A DNA stretch of 17,133 nt from positions 252 to 17,384 of the forward strand of contig DFVG01000056.1 of NCBI GenBank assembly GCA_002379985.1, in the 5' to 3' direction. A program made the translations under genes and the position numbers. Position 1 is the stretch's first letter, and each line of letters starts with the position of its first letter. Shown piece by piece: positions 8,128 through 15,283 of this stretch. The stretch is from Flavobacteriaceae bacterium UBA4166. GTDB taxonomy: Bacteria; Bacteroidota; Bacteroidia; Flavobacteriales; Flavobacteriaceae. Below the pieces are notes generated by a model, which was not told the DNA's origin, did no database searches, and saw nothing but the letters and a program-made list of their open reading frames with translations.

Positions 8128-9990
8128 TTATATGAATTTTGCGTCCAGATCGGTTCCTTCTAACGTGATCAATACCGGTTTATTTTCGGGGGAAACACTA
8201 GGTTCTTTACAGGCGAATAGTTGGTGGATCAAGTGCTCTCGTGCTTCTTTATTTAAAGGCGTTCCGCTTCGTACCGCCATAGAACGCGCCAGTGACTTTG
8301 CCAAAACATCGTTTAGACTGAAACCGGCATCCGGAACTTCCGCCAGCAGATCGTCTGCCAATTGTTGCAAGATAGGAGCTACATTACTTTCCGGGATCCC
8401 CACTGGAATTCCTGAAACCGTGATTCCTCCCTTTTCCTGCTTTTCGAATACAAATCCAGTCTGTAATAAGGCTTCCTCCAAAGGTTCTAATACACCCCAT
8501 TGTCGATTTGAAAGATTTAATTCTATCGGAAATAACAATTGTTGACTCGTTGCTTCCTGTACCGTGATATGTCTTAAAAGCTCTTCATACAAAACGCGCT
8601 GATGCGCCAAATGTTGATGGATCACCATGAGGCCGCTTTTAATCGGACTCACAATGTATTTATTCTGAATTTGAAAGGTGGTCTGCACAGATTCCTCTTC
8701 CTTCGGAAATAAGGATTCTGTTTCAATTTCCTTTTCTACCGTAATTTTTTCTGAAGACAACCACTCTTCAGAAGAGGTTAGCGTTGCTTCGGAAGACGCA
8801 TCTTGAAGTCCGGCATACAGTGACTCCCAACTGCCACGGGATTGCTTTTTGAAAGATGGTGCTGCTTTTGTCGCGGTCTCGCTATGAAAAGGATTGAAAT
8901 TACGGTCTACTGAAACATTGGGTTGTTGTGGGGCTTTTTTACTGTATTCGTAAGGCGTTTCAAATCCGCTGTCCTTATTAAAATCCAACACCGGAGCAAT
9001 ACTAAATTGCCCTAGACTATGCTTGATCGTAGCCCGAAGCATGCTGTAAATGGCGTGCTCCTCCTCAAACTTCACCTCTGTTTTTGTGGGATGAATATTA
9101 ATATCGATCGCTGTAGGAGCAATGGTTAAAAATAAAAAATAACCCGGGTGTGTTCCGTCTTTGATTAGTCCTTCAAAAGCATTGACCACCGCGTGATGTA
9201 GGTACGAACTTTTAATAAATCGATCATTGACAAAAAAGAACTGTTCTCCCCTACTCTTTCGGGCGAAATTGGGCTTCATTACAAACCCTTCTACTTTTAC
9301 AATATCGGTTTCTTCGGAAACAGGCACTAATTTCTCATTGGTTTTAGTTCCGAAGATATTGACAATCCGTTGACGCCCATTGCTTACCGGAAGATTGAAC
9401 ACGTCACTTCCATTATGGATCATTTTGAAAGCCACCTGAGGATGTGCCAAGGCCACCCGATGGAATTCATCAATAATATGTCGGGTTTCCACGGCATTAC
9501 TTTTTAAAAAGTTCCGCCGTGCGGGAATATTATAAAACAGATTTTTTACAGCGATTGTTGTGCCCACCGGAACGACAGCCGCTTCTTGAGCCGTTACTTC
9601 ACTACCTGCGATGGAGATCTCTGTACCCACTTCGAGATCGGGAGTACGCGTCTTTAGAGTAACTTGTGCGATCGCAGCGATGGAAGCCAATGCCTCCCCG
9701 CGAAAGCCTTTGGTATGAAGTTGAAAGAGATCTTCGGCTGATTTTATTTTAGAGGTCGCATGACGCTCAAAAGAGAGCCGTGCGTCTGTGGGACTCATTC
9801 CGCAGCCATTATCCGTTACTTGGATTAGCGTCTTTCCGGCATCTTTAACTAAGAGGGTAATGTGGTCGCTTCCGGCGTCTATGGCGTTTTCCAGTAATTC
9901 TTTCACTACAGACGCGGGGCGTTGTACCACCTCGCCTGCCGCAATCTGGTTCGCTACATGATCGGGAAGTAACTGAATGATATCTGCCAT
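8128..9990 (-). CDS. mutL: DNA mismatch repair protein MutL
   Basis: GHKL ATPase that links MutS mismatch recognition to strand excision; 620 residues, a normal length. The N-terminal ATPase shows ELLENAIDAG (31-40, with E34 and N35), DNGCGM (60-65) and TKGFRGEAL (93-101); the transducer domain ends around residue 335. A linker of low conservation (about 340-440) precedes the C-terminal dimerisation domain. The endonuclease motif DQHA(X)2E(X)4E is degenerate: H458-Q-H-L, with Q464 in place of the glutamate. The CPHGRP-type segment reads SPENKP (600-605). It starts directly after the stop of the 96-residue gene, and two rhomboid genes follow without a gap. Confidence 0.97.
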   Translation of the reverse strand: MADIIQLLPDHVANQIAAGEVVQRPASVVKELLENAIDAGSDHITLLVKDAGKTLIQVTDNGCGMSPTDARLSFERHATSKIKSAEDLFQLHTKGFRGEALASIAAIAQVTLKTRTPDLEVGTEISIAGSEVTAQEAAVVPVGTTIAVKNLFYNIPARRNFLKSNAVETRHIIDEFHRVALAHPQVAFKMIHNGSDVFNLPVSNGRQRIVNIFGTKTNEKLVPVSEETDIVKVEGFVMKPNFARKSRGEQFFFVNDRFIKSSYLHHAVVNAFEGLIKDGTHPGYFLFLTIAPTAIDINIHPTKTEVKFEEEHAIYSMLRATIKHSLGQFSIAPVLDFNKDSGFETPYEYSKKAPQQPNVSVDRNFNPFHSETATKAAPSFKKQSRGSWESLYAGLQDASSEATLTSSEEWLSSEKITVEKEIETESLFPKEEESVQTTFQIQNKYIVSPIKSGLMVIHQHLAHQRVLYEELLRHITVQEATSQQLLFPIELNLSNRQWGVLEPLEEALLQTGFVFEKQEKGGITVSGIPVGIPESNVAPILQQLADDLLAEVPDAGFSLNDVLAKSLARSMAVRSGTPLNKEAREHLIHQLFACKEPSVSPENKPVLITLEGTDLDAKFI

Positions 9991-10281
9991 CTATCGCGTT
10001 TGCGTAAAAATAGAAAGGTCGAAATCAATAATGTAAAGAAATAAAAAAACCAACAGTGCTACGATAAACAGGATCAATCGATTGCTTTTGCGATTGTTCC
10101 CCTCGCGAAGTTCTTGGAAAGCCGATTTGAACTTGCTTTTCAAATTACCCGAACTTCCTACGGTCTTTCGGTAGGAATCGAATTTATGTTCGATCTGGAA
10201 TGGACTCCCCTCCTTATCGCTCTTGTAATATCGAGGTTCGTAACTAAATTTTTTGTTCTTTCTTCTACTGATTAATCCCAT
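9991..10281 (-). CDS. Small single-pass membrane protein, function unknown
   Basis: A 96-residue protein. The first 65 residues are basic and polar (RRKNKKFSYEPRYYKSDKEG near the start), then one transmembrane helix at about 68-86 (LILFIVALLVFLFLY) and a short tail follow. I recall similar short proteins next to ribH in Flavobacteriia that carry the database name 'riboflavin synthase subunit beta'; nothing in the sequence resembles lumazine or riboflavin synthase, so that name probably came from the neighbour. It has its own likely promoter just upstream, and its stop codon abuts the mutL start, implying co-expression with mutL. Confidence 0.8.
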   Translation of the reverse strand: MGLISRRKNKKFSYEPRYYKSDKEGSPFQIEHKFDSYRKTVGSSGNLKSKFKSAFQELREGNNRKSNRLILFIVALLVFLFLYIIDFDLSIFTQTR

Positions 10282-10355
10282 AATTGTTGAATATCAAAGG
10301 TACTTAAATTTCACTGGTTTTTGAAGTGAAAAACCACCAATTCTATCAACAATTA
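10281..10355 (-). repeat. Nested inverted repeats between ribH and the 96-residue gene
   Basis: Outer arms TAATTGTTGA (10281-10290) and TCAACAATTA (10346-10355) are perfect 10-base complements. Inner arms TTTCACT (10309-10315) and AGTGAAA (10325-10331) are perfect 7-base complements. The two pairs are nearly concentric (centres at about 10318 and 10320). The downstream outer arm on the minus strand includes the first base of the next gene's ATG. The inner hairpin could be a weak terminator for ribH, but its stem has only three G-C pairs and no clean T run follows. Confidence 0.5.
10295..10302 (-). promoter_or_regulatory. Bacteroidetes -7 promoter element ahead of the 96-residue gene
   Basis: On the minus strand this reads TACCTTTG, a perfect match to TAnnTTTG. 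A clear -33 TTG at 19-base spacing is not visible. The implied transcription start lies only about ten bases before the ATG, so the leader would be very short. It would let the 96-residue gene, mutL and the downstream genes be transcribed independently of ribH. Confidence 0.5.
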
Positions 10356-10394
10356 CCGTACCGTATTCAGAAAAAATATGCTTTGAGAAGAATG

Positions 10395-10901
10395 CTATTC
10401 TTTGTAGAAGGCACTATCTTTTTTTAATTGTGCCATTTTTAAGGCCGCGATAGCTGCTTCGGTTCCTTTGTTTCCATGAGCCCCACCACTTCGGTCTTTT
10501 GCTTGTTGGTAATTATTATCGGTAAGCACGCAGAATATGACGGGTATGTCTCCGGAAACATTCAAATCTTTGATGCCTTGTGCTACCGCTTCACAGACAT
10601 AATCAAAATGCTTGGTTTCTCCTTGAATCACACTTCCAATGGCGATAACCGCATCAAGCATGTCGAAACTTTCCGTTAATTTTTTACATCCGTAGATCAG
10701 TTCGAAACTCCCGGGTACATTCCAACGAACAATATTCTCCTTTAGCGCACCACAGTCTGTAAGCGCATCGAACGCACCCTGAAACATCCCTTCCGTAATT
10801 TCTGAATTCCATTCCGAAACTACGAGTCCGAATTTAAAGGGTTTGGCATCGGGCAATTCCGATTTGTTATAAGATGATAGGTTTTTGGAAGCCGTAGCCA
10901 T
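10395..10901 (-). CDS. ribH: 6,7-dimethyl-8-ribityllumazine synthase
   Basis: Penultimate enzyme of riboflavin synthesis, condensing 5-amino-6-ribitylaminouracil with dihydroxybutanone phosphate; it normally forms pentamers or 60-mers. It has 168 residues, standard length. Substrate-site motifs are SEWNSEIT (29-36), PGSFE (63-67), GSVIQGETKHFDYV (89-102, catalytic H98), FCVLTDNN (123-130) and GNKGTEAA (143-150). It lies 2 bases downstream of the TPR protein gene, so the two are probably co-transcribed. No FMN riboswitch sequence is evident upstream, as expected for an internal operon gene outside a rib cluster. Confidence 0.97.
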   Translation of the reverse strand: MATASKNLSSYNKSELPDAKPFKFGLVVSEWNSEITEGMFQGAFDALTDCGALKENIVRWNVPGSFELIYGCKKLTESFDMLDAVIAIGSVIQGETKHFDYVCEAVAQGIKDLNVSGDIPVIFCVLTDNNYQQAKDRSGGAHGNKGTEAAIAALKMAQLKKDSAFYKE

Positions 10902-10903
10902 GA

Positions 10904-11668
10904 CTATTGCATTGCCTGCGCTTTGCCAAGATACACTTTGGCATCAGACGCTTCCAACGAATTGCTGTACTCTTCCGTGATTGTTTCGAAGTACCCAACC
11001 GCTTCTCCGGTCTTTCCAAGGTTAAGCGCCGTTACCCCTGCTTTTAGAAGAAAACGCGGCGTGGTAACTTCGTTGCTGCGCATATTGGCTGCTTCCTTAT
11101 AGTACCCTAAAGCTTCTTCAGTTTGCCCCAATTGAATAAAGGCATCACCAATGGCACCTTTCGCAAGAGGAGCCAACATATCGTCGTCACTCTTAAAGGC
11201 GTCTAAATGATCGATAGCCGCTTGGTAGTTGTTTGTGTTCAAATACGCCATTCCCGCGTAGTAGTTGGCAAGATTGCCCGCAGGAGTACTTCCGTAGTTA
11301 TCAATAATATCTAAGAAACCATATTTTCCGGCACCTCCGTTTAAGGCAAGCGTGTACAAAGAATCACTGTTTTCGGCAGCTAATGCTTGCTCAAAGTATC
11401 CTTGTGCACGGTACATTTCGTTCATGGCTTCCGCCGACTTAGGGTTCTGTACAAATTGCTGATACCCTAAATACCCCAACACACATACCGCGATTGCACC
11501 TACTACAATAAGGATATACTTTTGATTCTTTTCTACCCATGCTTCGGTTTTTGAAGCTCCTTCGTCCAGCGTGTTAAATACTTCCGCCGTTGCACTTCCT
11601 TCTTCTAGTTGCTCTTCCTTCTCTGCCTTGGTTTTCGGTTTGTATCCGCGTTTCTTGTACGTTGCCAT
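10904..11668 (-). CDS. Membrane-anchored tetratricopeptide repeat protein
   Basis: A 254-residue protein. The N-terminal cytoplasmic part is strongly charged (KKRGYKPKTKAEKEEQ), a single membrane helix lies at about 51-70, and an alpha-helical, probably periplasmic domain follows. Tetratricopeptide-like repeats are visible at about 134-165 (NYYAGMAYLNTNNYQAAIDH), 170-200 and 206-236. The overall layout resembles the YfgM-type proteins that accompany the SecYEG translocon and chaperones, but this is a comparison of architecture only. It is the first gene of the minus-strand cluster, behind a TAnnTTTG promoter. Confidence 0.85.
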   Translation of the reverse strand: MATYKKRGYKPKTKAEKEEQLEEGSATAEVFNTLDEGASKTEAWVEKNQKYILIVVGAIAVCVLGYLGYQQFVQNPKSAEAMNEMYRAQGYFEQALAAENSDSLYTLALNGGAGKYGFLDIIDNYGSTPAGNLANYYAGMAYLNTNNYQAAIDHLDAFKSDDDMLAPLAKGAIGDAFIQLGQTEEALGYYKEAANMRSNEVTTPRFLLKAGVTALNLGKTGEAVGYFETITEEYSNSLEASDAKVYLGKAQAMQ

Positions 11669-11688
11669 AGTTTCTGTTTATTGCGGGG

Positions 11689-11696
11689 CAAAAATA
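11689..11696 (-). promoter_or_regulatory. Bacteroidetes -7 element ahead of the TPR-ribH genes
   Basis: Minus-strand TATTTTTG, matching TAnnTTTG, ends about 20 bases before the TPR gene's ATG. The -33 region is T-rich but lacks a clear TTG. It sits in the 149-base divergent gap shared with recF; I see no equally good box for recF on the plus strand. Confidence 0.5.
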
Positions 11697-11817
11697 AAAT
11701 TTTTATTAGAAATTAAAAGGGAAAAAAGTTGTTATTTTTAGATATTTGGCAGGTGAATAATACCGAAAAGCGGCTTCTATTTAGAGGCGTTTCTCAATCC
11801 ACATTCGAATTCTCTCT

Positions 11818-12909
11818 ATGATATTAACTTCCTTATCTTTAATAAATTACAAAAATTTTGAATCGGAAACATTCGAATTCGACCCCAAGATCAACTGTTT
11901 TGTGGGGCCAAATGGAGTGGGAAAAACCAATGTCTTAGATGCTATTTATCATCTTTCCTTCGGAAAAAGCTACTTCAACCCCATTACGAGTCAGAATATA
12001 AAACACGACGCAAATTTCTTTGTCGTAGAAGGCCAATATGAGAAGAACACCCAGCCGGAAAAGATCATCGTAAGTGCCAAACAAGGACAAAAAAAACTGA
12101 TCAAACGCAACGGAAAAACGTATGAAAAATTTAGTGACCACATTGGATTCCTGCCGTTAGTCATCATTTCTCCAGCCGATCGGGACCTCATCATTGAAGG
12201 TAGTGAAACCCGCCGGAAATTTATGGACGGTGTGATCTCTCAAGGAGATGCTAATTATCTAAAAACATTGATCTCTTATAATAAGGTGCTGGCGCAGCGA
12301 AATTCATTACTAAAATATTTTGCCGCCAATAACACCAACGATCCTGACACCTTGGCTATTTATAATGAACAACTCGATGCACTGGGACACGTAATTCATG
12401 AAAAGCGAGTACATTTTTTGGAAATATTTACTCCCATATTTTTAGAACGACACCAAGCTATTAGTCAGTCGAAAGAAACCGTTTCGCTTCAGTATAAGAG
12501 TCAGTTGACCGAAGCTCCCCTCCTAACCCTCTTAGAAGAAAACATCCAAAAAGACCGGATGCTTCAATACACTTCCGTAGGGATCCACAAAGATGATCTC
12601 TCTTTGGAGATTGAAGGACATCCCATTAAAAAGTTCGGTTCTCAAGGGCAGCAAAAGTCGTATTTGATCGCATTAAAACTTGCGCAATTCGATTTTATTA
12701 AAGCACAAAGTAAGGTAACTCCCATCTTGCTCTTAGATGATATCTTTGACAAGTTGGATGAACACCGTGTTGAACAGATCATTTCGTTAGTAGACAATGA
12801 GAGTTTCGGACAATTATTTATAAGCGACACTCACGGTGAACGCACTGAAACAGTGATCAAAAAAGTACATCAAACCTATAAAATGTTTCCGCTTCAACAT
12901 GACTCATAA
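11818..12909 (+). CDS. recF: DNA replication/repair protein RecF
   Basis: SMC/ABC-type ATPase that helps load RecA at single-strand gaps with RecO and RecR; 363 residues, normal length. Walker A GPNGVGKTN is at 30-38, the ABC signature FGSQGQQKS at 273-281, Walker B ILLLDDIFDKLD at 303-314, and the distal FISDTH at 334-339. The ATG is right because the first strand (LTSLSLINYKNF) is the conserved RecF N-terminus. It is not beside dnaA/dnaN as in many bacteria. Instead it overlaps by 11 bases a small lipoprotein gene and, beyond it, a dciA-like gene. Confidence 0.97.
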   Translation: MILTSLSLINYKNFESETFEFDPKINCFVGPNGVGKTNVLDAIYHLSFGKSYFNPITSQNIKHDANFFVVEGQYEKNTQPEKIIVSAKQGQKKLIKRNGKTYEKFSDHIGFLPLVIISPADRDLIIEGSETRRKFMDGVISQGDANYLKTLISYNKVLAQRNSLLKYFAANNTNDPDTLAIYNEQLDALGHVIHEKRVHFLEIFTPIFLERHQAISQSKETVSLQYKSQLTEAPLLTLLEENIQKDRMLQYTSVGIHKDDLSLEIEGHPIKKFGSQGQQKSYLIALKLAQFDFIKAQSKVTPILLLDDIFDKLDEHRVEQIISLVDNESFGQLFISDTHGERTETVIKKVHQTYKMFPLQHDS

Positions 12910-13330
12910 ATTGCTCTATTGTTTATTCTGTGTTCTTTTGGTTTCCTGCGGAAGTGAGGATCCTGAAACCATGATTCCATATCTTGAAGGCTATTGGGAG
13001 ATCAAAGAAGTGACGCTCGACGATGGTTCTGTCAAAGAATTCCGAGTGAATACAACTATTGATTACATTGAAGTTACCGATCGTGAGGGATTCCGAAAGA
13101 AATTACAACCCAATCTTGACGGCAGTTTTCGCACATCAAATTTGGTTGAATATTTTAAGATAACCGTTTCCGAAGACAGTCTTCAAATGCACTACGCCAC
13201 GCCTTATGATGAATGGACAGAAACCGTGATTCATGCAGAGGACTCTTTAATACAAGTGTTAAACCACGACGGAAAGATGTATACCTATAAAAAGTTTCGT
13301 ACTTTCTCTTCAATGCAAGAAAAACCATGA
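12899..13330 (+). CDS. Small lipoprotein, lipocalin-like, function unknown
   Basis: A 143-residue protein with an N-terminal lipobox LVSC (cysteine 17) followed by acidic residues. The mature part looks all-beta and begins with EGYWEIKEVTLDDGS, the pattern of small Bacteroidota lipocalin-like lipoproteins that start with a tryptophan-bearing strand. No catalytic residues are recognisable. The start ATG lies inside the end of recF (11-base overlap) and the TGA shares ATGA with the following dciA-like gene. It is thus a predicted outer-envelope lipoprotein translated between two DNA-metabolism genes. Confidence 0.8.
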   Translation: MTHKLLYCLFCVLLVSCGSEDPETMIPYLEGYWEIKEVTLDDGSVKEFRVNTTIDYIEVTDREGFRKKLQPNLDGSFRTSNLVEYFKITVSEDSLQMHYATPYDEWTETVIHAEDSLIQVLNHDGKMYTYKKFRTFSSMQEKP

Positions 13331-13623
13331 GCAAACGCACCCGAGAACATATGTCCTTAGCCGAAGGGTTACAGGATTTTTTAGGCAATAGCAAACTGCA
13401 AAAGGGACTCAACAAAGTCTCTGCTGAAGAGGCTTGGCACACCGTGATGGGAGATGCGATCTCAAAATATACCACACGAATCAACCTAGATCGTGATACC
13501 TTGTATGTAGCGTTACGCTCTTCGGTGTTACGAGAAGAATTAAGCTACGGTAAAGAAAAGATTGTTCGCTTGTTGAACGAAGAGCTAGGAAAAGACCTCA
13601 TCAAAAAGATCATACTAAAATAA
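13327..13623 (+). CDS. DUF721 / DciA-like protein
   Basis: A 98-residue DUF721 protein. The family pattern is visible as SLAEGLQDFLGNSKLQKGLN (10-29), AEEAWHTVMGDAISKYT (33-49), LYVALRSSVLREELSY (59-74) and a terminal helix with LLNEELGKDLIKKI. In other bacteria, DUF721 proteins (DciA) interact with and help load the replicative helicase DnaB; Bacteroidota versions are short and lack the long extra domain of actinobacterial ones. Its place two genes after recF fits a replication role. It starts within the stop of the lipoprotein gene and ends at a strong terminator. Confidence 0.85.
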   Translation: MSKRTREHMSLAEGLQDFLGNSKLQKGLNKVSAEEAWHTVMGDAISKYTTRINLDRDTLYVALRSSVLREELSYGKEKIVRLLNEELGKDLIKKIILK

Positions 13624-13647
13624 AAAAGCCTCCTAATGGAGGCTTTT
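13624..13647. terminator. Bidirectional rho-independent terminator
   Basis: A perfect 10-base stem, AAAAGCCTCC (13624-13633) with GGAGGCTTTT (13638-13647), closed by a TAAT loop. It begins directly after the DUF721 stop codon. The A and T runs on either side give a U tail in both directions, so it can end both the recF-dciA transcript and the convergent ndk transcript. Confidence 0.9.
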
Positions 13648-13666
13648 AGTATCATATTGTAGCCGT

Positions 13667-14086
13667 TTAGAAGATCTCTCTTCCGGCAAAGTGAAACTGA
13701 CTCTCAATTTCGGCGTTTTCATCACTGTCACTTCCGTGTACGGCGTTCTCACCTATAGAAGCTGCATATAATTTACGGATGGTACCTTCGGCGGCTTCCT
13801 CGGGGTTGGTTGCTCCAATCAATGTACGGAAGTCTTCCACAGCATTGTCTTTTTCCAAAACCGCGGCAACAATAGGTCCACGAGTCATATACTCTACTAA
13901 TTCACCAAAGAACGGACGCTCCTTGTGAATGGCGTAAAATTGTTTGGCATCGTCTCCAGTCATTTGCGTAAGCTTCATCGCTACGATCTTGAATCCTGCT
14001 GCCGTAATTTTTTCTAAGATAGGCCCAATGTTTCCTTTTTCAACACTATCGGGCTTTAACATGGTAAACGTTCTGTCTGTTCTCAT
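13667..14086 (-). CDS. ndk: Nucleoside diphosphate kinase
   Basis: Cytoplasmic kinase that balances nucleoside triphosphate pools by a phosphohistidine ping-pong mechanism. It has 139 residues, the typical bacterial length. TFTMLKPDSV (7-15, with K11) begins the fold. The active-site signature is NAVHGSDS at 115-121 with phosphorylated H117, followed by ENAEIE. All expected residues appear present. It is a single-gene unit with its own strong promoter upstream and a shared terminator downstream. Confidence 0.97.
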   Translation of the reverse strand: MRTDRTFTMLKPDSVEKGNIGPILEKITAAGFKIVAMKLTQMTGDDAKQFYAIHKERPFFGELVEYMTRGPIVAAVLEKDNAVEDFRTLIGATNPEEAAEGTIRKLYAASIGENAVHGSDSDENAEIESQFHFAGREIF

Positions 14087-14106
14087 GAGTTGTTTAAAAT
14101 TTGGTG

Positions 14107-14136
14107 CAAAAGTACATATTTACCCTGTAATCACAA
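14107..14136 (-). promoter_or_regulatory. Bacteroidetes-type promoter of ndk
   Basis: On the minus strand TTG (14134-14136) is followed by a 19-base spacer and TACTTTTG (14107-14114), a full match to the -33 TTG / -7 TAnnTTTG arrangement with standard spacing. The -7 element ends about 20 bases before the ndk ATG. Confidence 0.75.
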
Positions 14137-14151
14137 GTTGTTAACCATTCT

Positions 14152-15210
14152 TTAATATTGCTGTTGAAATTGTTCGTATAAGAAATTATCCCGACCGCGA
14201 ATTTCGAAAGTAATACGTTTCTTTTCAAAGTCGAAGTGCATCACTCCAAAGTTCAAGCGTTTGATAATGTTGCTGACTCGGTATTCATTGCCTTCGGTAC
14301 CATAGGTGGGCCATGTATGTGTGAGTCCGCTACTCGTAAAATCTACCAAAGGATACGGCAAAGGAACATCGATATTGACCGATATTTCGGCCATGTGACG
14401 ATCGCCACTTACCATAAAGATATTTCGCGCCTTGGCAGTTTCTAAGACATCATACATTTTTTGAACTTCAGAAGGGTGATTTCCCCATTTCTCCCACCCG
14501 TGTTCTTTACTTAAAAACTGAATGCTACTTACGATCATTGTGAATGTGGGAACCGAATCTTGCAATTCTTCTTCCAACCACTGCCACTGAGCAGCTCCAA
14601 GAATAGTTCCGCTTTCTTCAATACTCCAATCATCGTAACGACGTCCCTCTGTGTTGCTTTCTTTCAACGGGTCACGGAAATAACGCGTGTCCAATAGAAT
14701 TACTTTTACAGCCCCACCGCCACCTTCAATGGTCTTTGAGGTGTACACGCCCGGCCTACTTCTTCGTTCGTCATTCTCAGGAACGTCTAAAAAGTTAAGC
14801 AATAAGGTTTGTGCTTCGTCCTTTTTGATCCACTCTTTCCCGGCGTCGTTCTTTCCAAAATCGTGATCGTCCCAGGTGCCAACCACGGGAGTTGCGCTCA
14901 GTAATTTCTGATAATCGGGATGTGCCTTGGTCTTCTTGTAATCGGCTTCCATCTTCGCCATATCATCGGTGTCAGCATAGATATTATCACCACCCCAAAT
15001 AAAAAGATCGGGATTGTTTTCCAAAATAGGCTTCCAAAGCGGCTGTTCGCGCTCTTGATCACTACAGCTGGCGAAGACAATGGTAAGTCCTGAAGAAGCT
15101 TCGGTTTTGCTAGTATGGGTTGTTGCCGAAGTAATTGTTTCTGAAGGGGTTTCCTTCTGTTTACAATTCAGCAATAAAAAACAAAAAGAGAGAAGTATAG
15201 CGTATTTCAT
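14152..15210 (-). CDS. PhoD-like metallophosphatase lipoprotein
   Basis: A 352-residue member of the PhoD alkaline phosphatase/phosphodiesterase family, exported and lipid-anchored (lipobox LLNC, cysteine 16, then a Ser/Thr-rich linker to about 40). Metal-site motifs are FASCSDQ (46-52), WGGDNIYAD (72-80, D75), TWDDHDFGKND (112-122), LLDTRYFR (172-179) and VSGDRHMAE (267-275). A conserved AAQWQWLEEEL helix lies at 206-216. The protein is shorter than B. subtilis PhoD because it lacks the N-terminal Ig-like domain and Tat signal. It likely hydrolyses phosphoesters in the periplasm or at the surface; no Pho-box-like sequence was noted. Confidence 0.88.
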   Translation of the reverse strand: MKYAILLSFCFLLLNCKQKETPSETITSATTHTSKTEASSGLTIVFASCSDQEREQPLWKPILENNPDLFIWGGDNIYADTDDMAKMEADYKKTKAHPDYQKLLSATPVVGTWDDHDFGKNDAGKEWIKKDEAQTLLLNFLDVPENDERRSRPGVYTSKTIEGGGGAVKVILLDTRYFRDPLKESNTEGRRYDDWSIEESGTILGAAQWQWLEEELQDSVPTFTMIVSSIQFLSKEHGWEKWGNHPSEVQKMYDVLETAKARNIFMVSGDRHMAEISVNIDVPLPYPLVDFTSSGLTHTWPTYGTEGNEYRVSNIIKRLNFGVMHFDFEKKRITFEIRGRDNFLYEQFQQQY

Positions 15211-15227
15211 AAGGTTTGCTTTTCCTT

Positions 15228-15235
15228 CAAAAATA
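15228..15235 (-). promoter_or_regulatory. Bacteroidetes -7 element ahead of the PhoD-like gene
   Basis: Minus-strand TATTTTTG matches TAnnTTTG and ends about 17 bases before the ATG at 15210. No TTG was found at the usual spacing. It lies in the 73-base divergent gap shared with the DHH-family gene. Confidence 0.5.
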
Positions 15236-15268
15236 CGACGAGAAGTTTACAACCGTGTTAATAAATTG

Positions 15269-15276
15269 TATCTTCG
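15269..15276 (+). promoter_or_regulatory. Possible -7 element ahead of the DHH-family gene
   Basis: TATCTTCG matches TAnnTTTG with one mismatch, and a TTTA sits about where the -33 TTG would be. It is 7 bases before the ATG at 15284, implying an almost leaderless transcript, so the call is tentative. Confidence 0.35.
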
Positions 15277-15283
15277 CAGCTTC

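Noticed and set aside
8084..8545. Plus-strand open frame of 153 codons
   Set aside because: It is antisense to the start of a rhomboid gene and the end of mutL, which are both well-supported families; its low-complexity Ser/Asn-rich translation is typical of a shadow frame.
10902..11000. Possible FMN riboswitch upstream of ribH
   Set aside because: The upstream sequence is the coding end of the TPR gene with only a 2-base gap, and no conserved RFN-element segments are visible.
15080..15283. Upstream extension of the DHH-family protein by 68 residues
   Set aside because: It is antisense to the start of the PhoD-like gene, crosses that gene's promoter region and is not protein-like; the family N-terminus begins at the ATG at 15284.
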